Source: Bacillus proteolyticus
GTDB taxonomy: Bacteria > Bacillota > Bacilli > Bacillales > Bacillaceae_G
Direction of reading: 5' to 3'
Assembly: GCF_001884065.1 (NCBI RefSeq)
Contig: NZ_MACH01000130.1
Coordinates: 1-62,227, forward strand
Length of the DNA: 62,227 nucleotides
Shown: in pieces, positions 49,093 to 57,875 of the stretch
Numbering within the stretch: position 1 is the first letter of the stretch
Layout of the letters: every line of letters begins with the position of its first letter
Program-made: the position numbers and the translations under genes
Notes under the pieces: model-generated
Told to the model about the DNA's origin: nothing
Seen by the model: the letters and a program-made list of their open reading frames with translations, nothing else
The model's database searches: none

Positions 49093-50082
49093 ATGATAGA
49101 TAATTTTTGGCGTGATTTACCACGACCATTTTTCGTACTTGCACCAATGGAAGATGTGACAGACGTTGTTTTCCGTCACGTAGTAAGTGAAGCTGGTTGT
49201 CCAGATGTATTCTTCACAGAGTTTACAAACTCGGATAGCTATTGTCATCCAGAAGGTATGAAAAGTGTACGTGGTCGTTTAATTTTTACAGAAGATGAAC
49301 AACCAATTGTGGCACATATTTGGGGAGACAATCCTGAATATTTCCGTCAAATGAGTATTGGCATGGCAGAGCTAGGATTTAAAGGAATCGATATTAATAT
49401 GGGCTGCCCAGTACCAAATGTAGCATCGAGAGGAAAAGGTAGTGGCCTTATTCTACGTCCAGATGTTGCAGCAGAACTTATTCAAGCAGCAAAAGCGGGC
49501 GGACTACCTGTCAGCGTAAAAACACGACTTGGCTTTAAAGAGTTAAGTGAGTGGGAAGATTGGTTAACGCATATTTTCAAACAAGACATTGCGAACCTTT
49601 CTATTCATTTACGTACAAGAGAAGAAATGAGCCAAGTAGACGCGCATTGGGAGCTAATTCCAGAAATTAAAAAATTACGTGACCGTATCGCACCAAATAC
49701 GTTAATAACAATCAATGGAGACATTCCTGACCGTCAAACTGGAATGGAACTTGCCGAAAAATACGGCATTGATGGCGTAATGATCGGACGAGGCATCTTC
49801 AAAAATCCATTTGCCTTTGAAAAAGAGCCAAGAGAACATAGTAGTAAAGAACATCTTGATCTTCTAAGACTACAACTTGATCTTCAAGATCAATATGCAG
49901 AAGTACTGCCACGCTCAATTACAGGGCTTCATCGCTTCTTCAAAATTTATGTAAAAGGCTTCCCTGGAGCTGCTGAACTACGAAATCAATTGATGAGCAC
50001 GAAATCGACTGATGAAGTGCGTGCGTTGCTTGATAAGTTTGAGGCTAGTGTTGATAAGGATGGAGATAGTGAAACATTGTAA
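49093..50082 (+). CDS. dus: tRNA-dihydrouridine synthase (Dus family)
   Basis: The 329-residue FMN-dependent enzyme reduces uridines in tRNA. It shows [13 protein letters not shown] at the FMN site (near residue 17), [13 protein letters not shown] with the catalytic Cys (near 104) and VKTRLGF (near 144). [11 protein letters not shown] and [13 protein letters not shown] in the C-terminal half of the barrel follow. ATG 49093 is used, although GAGAGG is 12 bases away; GTG 49072 would add seven residues without a better site. It is single, and accessory-looking DNA follows. Confidence 0.9.
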   Translation: MIDNFWRDLPRPFFVLAPMEDVTDVVFRHVVSEAGCPDVFFTEFTNSDSYCHPEGMKSVRGRLIFTEDEQPIVAHIWGDNPEYFRQMSIGMAELGFKGIDINMGCPVPNVASRGKGSGLILRPDVAAELIQAAKAGGLPVSVKTRLGFKELSEWEDWLTHIFKQDIANLSIHLRTREEMSQVDAHWELIPEIKKLRDRIAPNTLITINGDIPDRQTGMELAEKYGIDGVMIGRGIFKNPFAFEKEPREHSSKEHLDLLRLQLDLQDQYAEVLPRSITGLHRFFKIYVKGFPGAAELRNQLMSTKSTDEVRALLDKFEASVDKDGDSETL

Positions 50083-50140
50083 CTTTTGAAAGTTAGCGGG
50101 ATGGGGGATAGCGATTTAATTAGTGTTTGTTTCATTTTAA

Positions 50141-50158
50141 TTAAGGTGAACCGTATCA
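50141..50158 (+). repeat. 18-bp direct repeat, left copy
   Basis: TTAAGGTGAACCGTATCA occurs here and again, identically, at 52440-52457. The two copies bracket the hairpin repeat and the histidine kinase gene. Confidence 0.8.
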
Positions 50159-50251
50159 TAAGTAAGTGATGTATTCTATGTAAAACAAGGGTAAGCAAAG
50201 AATACAGGAGAAAATGGTTGGTCTTGATTTTCACTGATATTATCATGTTTA

Positions 50252-50395
50252 TTTTATCCCGCTATTTGCCGGGTAGTAAAACTCCCACCTCAAAATTCAG
50301 CTAGTGCAAAGAAGTTAGGTGGGAGTCGTGCTACCCGTAAAAGCCCGATTGGTGAGGGCTGATTAAAGTTTTACTTTATTATGCCTATAATTGGA
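50252..50395 (+). repeat. Long copy of dispersed hairpin repeat A
   Basis: Two hairpins are clear. CGGGTAG / CTACCCG (50270-50276, 50331-50337) encloses ACTCCCACCT / AGGTGGGAGT (50281-50290, 50317-50326). It is followed by AGCCC / GGGCT (50342-50360) and GATTAAAGTTTTACTTTAT. The same end sequences occur at 36345-36401, and partly inverted at 35284-35320. It sits directly upstream of the histidine kinase start and becomes part of its leader. The 50083-50251 stretch before it holds only the left direct repeat. Confidence 0.65.
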
Positions 50396-50405
50396 GGCTA
50401 TGTGA

Positions 50406-52424
50406 ATGTTAAGTGATCAGACGAGATATTCTAGGCTCGCGAATATAACAAAAATAATAAATACAAAATTAGAACTACGTGAAGTATTGCAGCGTGTAAC
50501 AATGGCGATATCAGAGGAGATTGTTAGGTGCAACGCTGTTGGAATTTATTTACCCCAGGAAGATGGAACATTTAGAGGGTTTGCAGGAAAACCAGAGACC
50601 ATAAATGGCGTAACGCTCGATACTCAGGTAATTGATCCTGAAATAGACTTACTGGCAAAAGAGGTTATTGAAACCCAAAAAACCATCTATATCCCTGATA
50701 CCTCAAAGGATCATCGACCAGATCCGAGACCAGTTGATGCGTTCAAAATTAAATCCTTATTAGCTCTGCCTATCTCATTTGGGCAGGAGTTATTTGGTCT
50801 GGTTTTTTTATTTGATTATGGAGCTCCAATGAACTTAACAGATTCAGAAATTCAAAGTGTTGAAGCGTATGTAAATATGGCTGCGGTCGCAATTCAAAAC
50901 GCAAATAATTTAACACAAAAGGAAAACCTTATTGCCGAGAAGCAGCTGTTACTAAATGTTACCCGTGATTTATCAATGTGTTCCTCGATACAGGAGAGTT
51001 TTGATAAATGTTTTTTTTACCTAGGACAGATTTTAGAGAGTAAAAACATGGGCGTCCACCTTTTAGACCCGCTAGACAAAACAACGATTAAAACAACGAA
51101 GTTAAGCAAGGACTGCAATTGGACAGAAGCGGATTGGATGGAGAAAAGCTATGAAGCCAAGATCCAAGAGGTTATTCAAACAAAAAATATAGATAGTAAG
51201 GGTCTACTGATGATTCCATTGGTTTCAATGGGAGGAGTATTAGGGGTAATCGTCGTTGGCAAAGAGGGAAAAACTCACAATTACGATAATTCCAAAATTC
51301 AACTGGCAAAATCTATCGTTGATGCCACAGCTCCTACGTTATCAAACTTGTTATATATGGATCAATTGGAAAGCATGGTGGAAGAGAGAACGAGAGAACT
51401 AGCTGCTGCTAATGAAAAAGTTACAAGTGTGATTGAAAGTATTACGGATGGATTCTTTACTTTGAATAATAAATGGGAATTTACGTACGTAAATAAGCAT
51501 CAATATTTTCCACAAAGAAAAACAGCAAAAGATGTATTAGGCAAGAATGTATGGGAAATTTTCCGGAGTAGCGTCGACACAGTTATGTATAAGGAATTTC
51601 ATCGTGCAATGTCAGAGCGAACTACAGTTCATTTCGAATTTCTTTCTACCTCTGATGAATATTGGCACGAGGTTATTGCATACCCGTATGATGATGGTAT
51701 TTGTTGTATTTTTAAAAACATAACGGAAAAAAAGCAATATGAGCAGGAATTGAAAAGGTTATCCAACATAGAGTTAATAGGGCAAATGGCAGCAGGTATC
51801 AGTCATGAGATTAGAAATCCAATGACAGCAGTACGGGGATTTTTGCAGTTATTAAAAGAAGAGAACACCTATGAGAAACATAATAAGTACTTTAAATTAA
51901 TGATTGAAGAACTTGATCGTGCCAATTCTATTATTACTGAATTTCTCTCAATGGGTAATACAAGGAAATCAGATTTGCAGATGTTAGATTTAAATGTAAT
52001 TATTCACGACATTATTCCTTTAATAAAGGTTGATACGTATAATCAAAATAAATATATTCAAGTTGATACAAATGACATTCCGGAATTACTTTTAAACCGT
52101 AATGAGATACGGCAATTATTAATAAACTTATATCGTAATGGCTTAGAAGCGATGAGCACAAGGAAAGTACTAACCATTAGCACTTACAAGGAAGGTCAAA
52201 ATTGTGTGGTGCTTGCAGTGCGAGATCAAGGAAAAGGTATCAAGCCTGAAGTATTAGAGAAACTGGGTACTCCATTTTATACAACCAAAGATAATGGAAC
52301 TGGATTGGGGTTAGGCATATGTTATGCCATTGCTGCCCGTCATAATGCAAAAATAGAAATTCAAACAGGATCGGAAGGCACAATCTTTTTTGTTAAATTT
52401 AATTATATAAATAATAAACAATAA
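50406..52424 (+). CDS. GAF-GAF-PAS sensor histidine kinase
   Basis: The 672-residue kinase has no membrane segment, so it should sense an internal signal. Domains in order are GAF (about residues 20-165), a weaker second GAF (about 180-315), a short coiled coil (MVEERTRELAAANEK), PAS (about 340-440), HisKA with His467 in GISHEIRNPMTA, and HATPase (N-box NLYRNGLEAM, DQGKGI and GTGLGLGI). The HisKA and catalytic parts resemble Bacillus sporulation kinases. No response regulator is adjacent, so it is an orphan that may feed the Spo0F phosphorelay. GGAGG precedes ATG 50406. It is flanked by 18-bp direct repeats. Confidence 0.88.
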   Translation: MLSDQTRYSRLANITKIINTKLELREVLQRVTMAISEEIVRCNAVGIYLPQEDGTFRGFAGKPETINGVTLDTQVIDPEIDLLAKEVIETQKTIYIPDTSKDHRPDPRPVDAFKIKSLLALPISFGQELFGLVFLFDYGAPMNLTDSEIQSVEAYVNMAAVAIQNANNLTQKENLIAEKQLLLNVTRDLSMCSSIQESFDKCFFYLGQILESKNMGVHLLDPLDKTTIKTTKLSKDCNWTEADWMEKSYEAKIQEVIQTKNIDSKGLLMIPLVSMGGVLGVIVVGKEGKTHNYDNSKIQLAKSIVDATAPTLSNLLYMDQLESMVEERTRELAAANEKVTSVIESITDGFFTLNNKWEFTYVNKHQYFPQRKTAKDVLGKNVWEIFRSSVDTVMYKEFHRAMSERTTVHFEFLSTSDEYWHEVIAYPYDDGICCIFKNITEKKQYEQELKRLSNIELIGQMAAGISHEIRNPMTAVRGFLQLLKEENTYEKHNKYFKLMIEELDRANSIITEFLSMGNTRKSDLQMLDLNVIIHDIIPLIKVDTYNQNKYIQVDTNDIPELLLNRNEIRQLLINLYRNGLEAMSTRKVLTISTYKEGQNCVVLAVRDQGKGIKPEVLEKLGTPFYTTKDNGTGLGLGICYAIAARHNAKIEIQTGSEGTIFFVKFNYINNKQ

Positions 52425-52439
52425 CCTCGTTTAGATTAG

Positions 52440-52457
52440 TTAAGGTGAACCGTATCA
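52440..52457 (+). repeat. 18-bp direct repeat, right copy
   Basis: This is identical to TTAAGGTGAACCGTATCA at 50141-50158 and begins 16 bases after the kinase stop. A hairpin, GGACTAACCTATATCAGGTTAGTCC (about 52484-52512), with T after it, terminates the kinase transcript. Confidence 0.8.
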
Positions 52458-52483
52458 CAAATTTAGAGTTGTATAAAAAGAAA

Positions 52484-52515
52484 TGGACTAACCTATATCA
52501 GGTTAGTCCATTTTC
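52484..52515 (+). terminator. Terminator after the histidine kinase gene
   Basis: TGGACTAACCT pairs with AGGTTAGTCCA around ATATC and is followed by TTTTC. Confidence 0.8.
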
Positions 52516-52522
52516 AAGTGTG

Positions 52523-52878
52523 TTAATTAATTGTAAATCCCCATCCGTAATTTCGTACGATTATCCCATCCTTTTTTGCTTTATTAATATCATCTTCAAA
52601 GGAAGGAGTTATCCTATTGCCAACTAAAATACCTTTTACGGTATTTGATTTTAATTCTTCTTTACATAGTTTGATATCTTTTATAAGCGCGAATTCTTCG
52701 ACCACATAATATGCGGTTATATAGAGCTTGTTATGTATTGTTTTATGAAAGGATAGAAAATCTCCCTTTTGTACTTTTAAGTATCAGATCCTGACTCTCC
52801 ATATGTATATTCTGTTAGCATTGGATCCTCATGTCCGAAGTTTCATTCAGCATCTTTATAACCAATTAGATAATTCAA
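52523..52878 (-). pseudogene. Broken gene, about 117 codons, with one stop and one frameshift
   Basis: The intact 3' part encodes about 60 residues ending KDGIIVRNYGWGFTIN. Reading further upstream on the minus strand, the same frame stays open (KVQKGDFLSFHKTIHNKLY) to about 52780. A one-base shift there continues into GHEDPMLTEYTYGESGSDT, and one TGA (52843-52845) precedes that. A TTG at 52878 with GGGAGTG upstream could have been the start (MNYLIGYKDAE). The reconstructed sequence recalls nucleotide-modification-associated (Nmad-like) domains, but only loosely. It is most likely a decaying accessory gene. The remaining 52879-53110 shows only an AT-rich promoter region. Confidence 0.6.
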
Positions 52879-53110
52879 TATTGATTCACTCCCATATTAA
52901 CTCTAGTAGCATTATAATTCGATTGGGCTTAAATGGATAATTCAAAGTGCCTAAACAACATATGTTGCTGTTTTAAAATCATCCCCAAAAGTATATTAAT
53001 CCACCTAAGACTACAAAACCTCCCCCTAAAATGTTAAAGTAGTAACTTAACGACATTAATTTACACATGCTAAAAGCATTATTATAATCAACATTTCAGG
53101 AGGAAAAACA

Positions 53111-53629
53111 ATGGCAATGAGCAACAACGATATATTAAAAAGAGTAAGATATGCTTTAGATATAAGAGATATAGATATGGTGGAAATCTTTAAACTTGGC
53201 GGGATGGAAGTAACGAAAGAAGATGTAGTTGATATGCTTACAAAAATAAAGAGAGCGCCGCAACATGAAGTTGAAAATGACGATGTAATCGAAGATGAGT
53301 ACATACTAACATGCGATATGATGATGTTAGAGGCATTTTTAAATGGATTTATTACTTTAAAAAGAGGAAAGCAAGATCCGAAACCAGGACAACCGGCACC
53401 TGTACAGAGCAAGGAGAGTGCCAATAACCTTCTTTTAAAGAAAATGAAAATTGCACTTTCATTAACGAGTGAAGATGTACTTGATATATTAGATAGCGTA
53501 GGCGTTACGGTAACAAAAGGAGAGTTAGGCGCTCTGTTAAGAAAAAAAGGCCATAAAAATTACAAAGAGTGTGGCGATAGATACGCAAGGAATTTCATTA
53601 AGGGATTAGGTGTAAAGTATAGAGGATAA
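53111..53629 (+). CDS. DUF1456 (YehS-like) protein
   Basis: The 172-residue protein consists of two related halves (about residues 1-85 and 100-172), each beginning with a hydrophobic helix and a DVVDMLTK / DVLDILDS-type segment. This duplication is typical of DUF1456 (E. coli YehS). Function is unknown. An AGGAGGAAAAA site precedes ATG 53111. The gene has its own terminator. Confidence 0.85.
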   Translation: MAMSNNDILKRVRYALDIRDIDMVEIFKLGGMEVTKEDVVDMLTKIKRAPQHEVENDDVIEDEYILTCDMMMLEAFLNGFITLKRGKQDPKPGQPAPVQSKESANNLLLKKMKIALSLTSEDVLDILDSVGVTVTKGELGALLRKKGHKNYKECGDRYARNFIKGLGVKYRG

Positions 53630-53663
53630 TAAGTTCGTTAAAGCAGTAAATGATATAATAGAT

Positions 53664-53694
53664 AGAGTAGGACGTTCGTATCCTACTCTTTTTT
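53664..53694 (+). terminator. Terminator of the DUF1456 gene
   Basis: AGAGTAGGA pairs with TCCTACTCT around CGTTCGTA, followed by TTTTTT. Confidence 0.92.
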
Positions 53695-53724
53695 ATTTGT
53701 AAAAATAATATGCTAGGTGATGAA

Positions 53725-54432
53725 ATGGTACATACATATTTAGGTGAGACAATTAATTTTCATATAACTTATAAGAAGAAAAAGTCCGTGCGTCTTTTTG
53801 TAGATTCGTATGGAAATGTGGAAGTGCAGGCTCCAAAAGGTACACCTGTTGAATACTTAGTCCAGTTGCTAGAGGAGAAATGGGATTGGATTCAGAAAAC
53901 ACGTAAGGAAATGCAAGAGAGAGTGCGTGGTCCACAGGAAAAGGCTTATGATCAAGGAGAGGGGTTTCTGTATTTAGGAAACACGTATCCGATACAGATT
54001 TCTCAGGATATAAGTATTGAGCAAGACAATGCGATTTTTGAAGGAGATAAGCTCCACATTTATGTGAAAGAGCTTAAGGATGAGAAAATACAGCAAGCTT
54101 TAAAACGATTTTACTATAAGCAGTGCAAGGCGTTAGTAGAGAAGAGTATTAAAGCACATCAAAATAACTTTAAAACAAAACCGCGTTCTATTCGTATTAC
54201 AGATAGTAGCCGTACATGGGGAACTTGTGATTCGAACTTGCAGTTAACGTTTAATTGGAAGCTAGCAATGGCACCACAGCAGGTAATTGACTATGTAGTT
54301 GTTCATGAAATGTGTCATATGGTCCATTTAAATCATGATCGATCTTTTTGGCGTCTTGTCGGGAAGATAATGCCTGATTATAAGGAAATGGAAAACTGGT
54401 TAGCGTTATCGAGTTGGAAGATGACGGTTTAG
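53725..54432 (+). CDS. YgjP/DUF45 family zinc metallopeptidase-like protein
   Basis: The 235-residue protein has the zinc motif HEMCHMVHLNHDRSFW, with HExxH at about residues 194-198 and a third His eight residues later (HxxxHDxxFW pattern). The conserved RITDSSRTWGTCDSNL lies before it. DUF45/YgjP proteins are SprT-like gluzincins of unclear substrate. ATG 53725 has AGGTGA close upstream; ATG 53710 has none. Confidence 0.88.
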   Translation: MVHTYLGETINFHITYKKKKSVRLFVDSYGNVEVQAPKGTPVEYLVQLLEEKWDWIQKTRKEMQERVRGPQEKAYDQGEGFLYLGNTYPIQISQDISIEQDNAIFEGDKLHIYVKELKDEKIQQALKRFYYKQCKALVEKSIKAHQNNFKTKPRSIRITDSSRTWGTCDSNLQLTFNWKLAMAPQQVIDYVVVHEMCHMVHLNHDRSFWRLVGKIMPDYKEMENWLALSSWKMTV

Positions 54433-54473
54433 TAATGTGGATTATATAGGTTGCGATTATTGTCAATCTTTGT

Positions 54474-54607
54474 CGGTAAGTCGATATATTTCAAAAATCG
54501 CTGATATATTTGAAGTTGTGGTCGACATATTTTAAAAATCGCTGATATATTTGAAGTTGTGGTCGATATATTCAAAAAATCGCTCATATAATTTCATTTA
54601 CCAAGGT
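54474..54607 (+). repeat. Tandem array of dispersed repeat B (about three 41-bp units)
   Basis: Three units start with TCGATATATT, TCGACATATT and TCGATATATT at about 54481, 54522 and 54563. Each contains AAAAATCGCT-ATATA. The first two are nearly identical over 41 bases; the third diverges in its second half (ATATAATTTCATTTACC). Single relatives lie at 42111-42153 and 60713-60762. No coding potential is seen. A terminator-like hairpin follows at 54633-54680. Confidence 0.75.
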
Positions 54608-54634
54608 ACAGTTCATCAAAAGAGAAGAGGAGGT

Positions 54635-54678
54635 CGCCATTCAAATTTTTGAATAGGTGACATCCTTTTCTTTTTGTA
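54635..54678. terminator. Hairpin downstream of the GNAT gene
   Basis: AAAGAGAAGAGGAGGTCGCC-type and GGTGACATCCTTTTCTTTT-type arms can pair (AAAAG.GATGTCACC on the minus strand), with A/T-rich flanks. It lies after the stop of the minus-strand GNAT gene at 54685 and could stop its transcript. Confidence 0.5.
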
Positions 54679-54684
54679 TATAAA

Positions 54685-55380
54685 TTATCGTCCAAACTTC
54701 ACAATGAAAGTATCGTTTGTTTTCTCCATCTCATACCCGCGATACCCCTCCGAAAGTAACGATTGCTTTTCACTAACATCACTCATCGGAACATCTTTAA
54801 TATCCGTCCAATTGCTTTCTTTATCCCCGCGCAACTCCTTCACAAAAACATATCGCATACTCCCGCCGTACTTCTCCTTCAGCGCAGCAATCTCCATTCC
54901 TTGCGCAAACTTATCTTTTAAACTCGGAATGTTAAAAGGCGCAACTGTGCAGCAAACGTAATCGTATTTGCTGTCTTCTTTTTGTAATTCACCCATTATA
55001 ACTGCCGCTAATATTTTTTGCATACCATTTCCGCGACAGTTCGGATGAACGTTTGAGATTTCTTGATAGATAACGCGGTGTAGTTCACTTTCTAATAGGC
55101 CAATATCAAGCCCTAAATGTTCATCATCGATAGGAGGGACGAGTAGGGCACGAAATGCGATGAGCTCGTTTTCTATAAAGGCACCAATCATCATGCCATT
55201 TCCTTCTAGAATGTATTGAAATTCTTCTAGCGAGAGTGGTTGTAAACGACCTTTATCTTCTAGCGCTTCAACTACAACGTTTTGTAATGATAAAATTTGT
55301 TCCATATGTTCTAAAGATAGTAATGTAACGTGAAATGGATCGTTGTTTTGTTTTAATGTTCCTTCGTAAAGAATCGTCAT
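54685..55380 (-). CDS. GNAT-family N-acyltransferase
   Basis: The 231-residue protein has the acyl-CoA-binding GNAT motif CRGNGMQKILAAVIM (about residues 115-129), preceded by the EISNVHPN strand and followed by NIPSLKDKF. It lies 14 bases downstream of the enolase-superfamily racemase gene on the same strand, with AAAGGAGG before ATG 55380. In that context it may N-succinylate or N-acetylate amino acids to give the racemase its substrate. The acyl donor and acceptor cannot be read from sequence. Confidence 0.85.
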   Translation of the reverse strand: MTILYEGTLKQNNDPFHVTLLSLEHMEQILSLQNVVVEALEDKGRLQPLSLEEFQYILEGNGMMIGAFIENELIAFRALLVPPIDDEHLGLDIGLLESELHRVIYQEISNVHPNCRGNGMQKILAAVIMGELQKEDSKYDYVCCTVAPFNIPSLKDKFAQGMEIAALKEKYGGSMRYVFVKELRGDKESNWTDIKDVPMSDVSEKQSLLSEGYRGYEMEKTNDTFIVKFGR

Positions 55381-55394
55381 GTGTTAGTCCTCCT

Positions 55395-56504
55395 TTAGCG
55401 TACAACGTCTTGAAAGACGGTTAATTCTTGTAATGTATTTTCGTTTATTTCAATGCCGAGTCCTGGTTTTTCGTTTAAGCGAATAAATGGTACATCGTAA
55501 TGTAGGTTTCCGATGTCTTTCGTGAATTTTAATGGACCTGTAAGTTCGACACTAGTAATGATTTTTTTTGAGAAAGCGACATGGAATCCTGCGGAAGAGG
55601 CAACAGATGATTCGACCATCGATCCAACTTGGCATTCAATGCCTGCCATTTCAGCTTGATGAGCGAGTTTTACAGCTGGATATATGCCACCGCATTTCAT
55701 TAGTTTTATATTCACTTTATCAGCTGCGTCTAATTTAATAATTTGGCGCATTTCACGAGAGCCTTTTAATCCTTCATCAATCATGAGCGGAAGGTCTGTT
55801 TTAGAACGAATATGGGCCATTGCGTCAATATCGTCTGCTACTACAGGTTGTTCAATCCAGTCAATGTTTAAATGTCCTAATGAACGAAGTGCTGTTAATG
55901 TGTTTGCGCTATTTTTCCAGCCTTGGTTTACATCAACGCGAATCGCGATATCATTTCCTACACGTTCACGTACAGCTTCAATTCGTTTTACATCTTCTTT
56001 TACATTCGTACCGACTTTCATTTTGAAAGATTGGTAACCTTTCTGAATCATAGAGGCAGCTTCTTCAGCCATGTCTTCTGAATCGGCGATACTTAAGACG
56101 TGAGTGACAGGAAACTCTTCATGGTAGCGCCCGCCAATTAATTGATATACAGGTTGATTTAGTTTTTTGCCCATTATATCAAAACAAGCAATATCAATTG
56201 CAGCTTTCGCTGTTGGAACACCGTAAATTGTATTGTCCATCATGTCGTGTATTTTTTCGATATTCATTGGATTTTGCCCAATTAGAGCAGGAGCAAGTAT
56301 ATGTTTTAAAACATGGAAAGTACTTTCCCATGATTCACCTGTAACGTGATCATCGGCAACGCCTTCGCCGTAACCGATAATACCTTCATCTGTTTCCATT
56401 TTGACGATAATAGAAGGCATATCAGAATAAGAACCATAACTAATAACAAACGGATCGCGAAGTGGTAAACGAATTGCATAAAGATGAATAGTTGTAATTT
56501 TCAT
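55395..56504 (-). CDS. Enolase-superfamily N-succinyl-amino-acid racemase / dipeptide epimerase
   Basis: The 369-residue protein has the muconate-lactonising-enzyme fold: KMK at residues 161-163 on strand 2, metal ligands Asp191 (DVNQGW), Glu218 (IEQP) and Asp243 (IDEG), and the opposite base Lys267 (NIKLMKCGG). Lysines on both faces mean 1,1-proton transfer, that is, racemisation or epimerisation. A B. cereus relative (BC0371) was reported as an N-succinyl-arginine/lysine racemase, and this gene is probably the same. Dipeptide epimerase activity is the alternative. Its GNAT neighbour and the nearby M20 amidohydrolase fit acyl-amino-acid chemistry. It is divergent from the regulator gene. Confidence 0.85.
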   Translation of the reverse strand: MKITTIHLYAIRLPLRDPFVISYGSYSDMPSIIVKMETDEGIIGYGEGVADDHVTGESWESTFHVLKHILAPALIGQNPMNIEKIHDMMDNTIYGVPTAKAAIDIACFDIMGKKLNQPVYQLIGGRYHEEFPVTHVLSIADSEDMAEEAASMIQKGYQSFKMKVGTNVKEDVKRIEAVRERVGNDIAIRVDVNQGWKNSANTLTALRSLGHLNIDWIEQPVVADDIDAMAHIRSKTDLPLMIDEGLKGSREMRQIIKLDAADKVNIKLMKCGGIYPAVKLAHQAEMAGIECQVGSMVESSVASSAGFHVAFSKKIITSVELTGPLKFTKDIGNLHYDVPFIRLNEKPGLGIEINENTLQELTVFQDVVR

Positions 56505-56557
56505 TGAATAAAGACCCCTTCCTGTTTACAATAGTTTTGTACATTTGATATAGTTGA

Positions 56558-56574
56558 CGTTAAATAGTCGTTAA
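56558..56574. promoter_or_regulatory. Possible operator between racemase and regulator genes
   Basis: CGTTAA occurs twice, 11 bases apart (56558-56563 and 56569-56574), in the 93-base divergent spacer, about one helical turn. A regulator site here could control both directions. Confidence 0.3.
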
Positions 56575-56597
56575 TTAATGATGAGGAGTTAGAGAAA

Positions 56598-57875
56598 ATG
56601 ATAATAAAAATTGCAGTTGTCGGTTCAAAAGATTTTATGGAGAATCTTTTACCTATTGCTCATAAACTAGAAGAGATAGAGATTGATCCATATATTTACC
56701 TTCATCCGGCAGAATCTTCTGAAATATTAAAGCGTTTAAAACCTTGTGATGTTATCTTTTTCTCCGGTGCCCTACCTTATTATATGGCAAAAGAAATAAG
56801 AGAACAATTACGAATTCCAAGTACGTACTTACAGCAAGACGAGACAACTGTTGCATCTTCACTCCTTTCTATAATATATCATCAAAGTATTCAACCTCAT
56901 AAAATTTCAATTGATTTAGTAGACCGTTCGTTTATTACGAATGTGTTCCATGATATCGGTATAAAAGAAAATCCACAAGTGTTGGATTATGAAAATATGT
57001 TATGGAGTAAAGATGAAATAAGTAGAATCATCGATTTTCACGTAGATAAATATCAAGCCGGAGAGGCTGATTTAGCTCTAACTAGTATTCATGCTGTCTA
57101 CGACGAACTTCAAAAAATAGGTATTCCCTCAGAGCGTATGATAGATCCGACGCAATCAATTATACATGGGTTAAAAGATGCAAAAATAAAAGCTGAGTTA
57201 GCAAAAAGCCATTCAGCTACTGTTGGTGCTTGTATGATTTCTTCTTTAGAACTACGAAAAGATTTAATTGAACAACTAGATGTTATTTCAAAAGAATTAC
57301 GTGGTTCATTCAAACAAGTTGATGACATGACTTTCATTTTGTATACAACTCGTGGTGATATCGAATCGATTATAAAAACAAATATGATAGATAACGTATT
57401 TACAAGTGTAGAAGGAGCGGTATCTATTGGATTTGGTTACGGAAAAACAGTAAATGAAGCGGAACAAAATGCAAAAATTGCTCAAGGTTTCGCAAAAAAT
57501 AATCCGATAGAACGCTGTTTTTATATACTAACAAGTGATAAAGAATTATTTGGTCCGTTCCCGAAAGAACAGAGAGTACAAAGTTTAAAAAACGATAATC
57601 CTGAATTAATGAAAATAGCAAAGGAAACGAAGCTTAGTCCTGCAAACTTGTCAAAAATTATTCAATTTAGTCAGTCGCATCCATCATTGAAATTTACTGC
57701 GGCCGATCTTTCTGAGTACTTACAAGTGACTCGGCGATCGACGGAAAGGCTGTTAAAGAAATTAGTTGATTATAGGTATGCCAATATTTGCGGCGAGGAA
57801 ATGCCCTATCAACAAGGGCGCCCTCGCGCAATATATGAGCTGAATTTACCATTGTATTCGTTTCAAAAATTTTAA
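56598..57875 (+). CDS. Multidomain transcriptional regulator of the amino-acid racemase cluster
   Basis: The 425-residue protein starts with a Rossmann-like receptor half (IKIAVVGSKDFMENLLPIA; about residues 1-215), reminiscent of PrpR-type sensor domains. A middle domain (about 220-320, with EGAVSIGFGYGKTVNEAEQN) has the look of the GGDEF / GTP-cyclohydrolase-III fold. A C-terminal helix-turn-helix follows (TAADLSEYLQVTRRSTERLLKKL, about 372-394). The signal is unknown; an acyl-amino acid would fit the context. GAGGAG precedes ATG 56598. Its stop codon overlaps that of the convergent nhaC-type gene. Confidence 0.75.
   Translation: MIIKIAVVGSKDFMENLLPIAHKLEEIEIDPYIYLHPAESSEILKRLKPCDVIFFSGALPYYMAKEIREQLRIPSTYLQQDETTVASSLLSIIYHQSIQPHKISIDLVDRSFITNVFHDIGIKENPQVLDYENMLWSKDEISRIIDFHVDKYQAGEADLALTSIHAVYDELQKIGIPSERMIDPTQSIIHGLKDAKIKAELAKSHSATVGACMISSLELRKDLIEQLDVISKELRGSFKQVDDMTFILYTTRGDIESIIKTNMIDNVFTSVEGAVSIGFGYGKTVNEAEQNAKIAQGFAKNNPIERCFYILTSDKELFGPFPKEQRVQSLKNDNPELMKIAKETKLSPANLSKIIQFSQSHPSLKFTAADLSEYLQVTRRSTERLLKKLVDYRYANICGEEMPYQQGRPRAIYELNLPLYSFQKF

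Noticed and set aside
54474-54607. CRISPR-like array
   Set aside because: The 41-bp units are contiguous with no unique spacers and there are no cas genes, so it is a simple tandem repeat.
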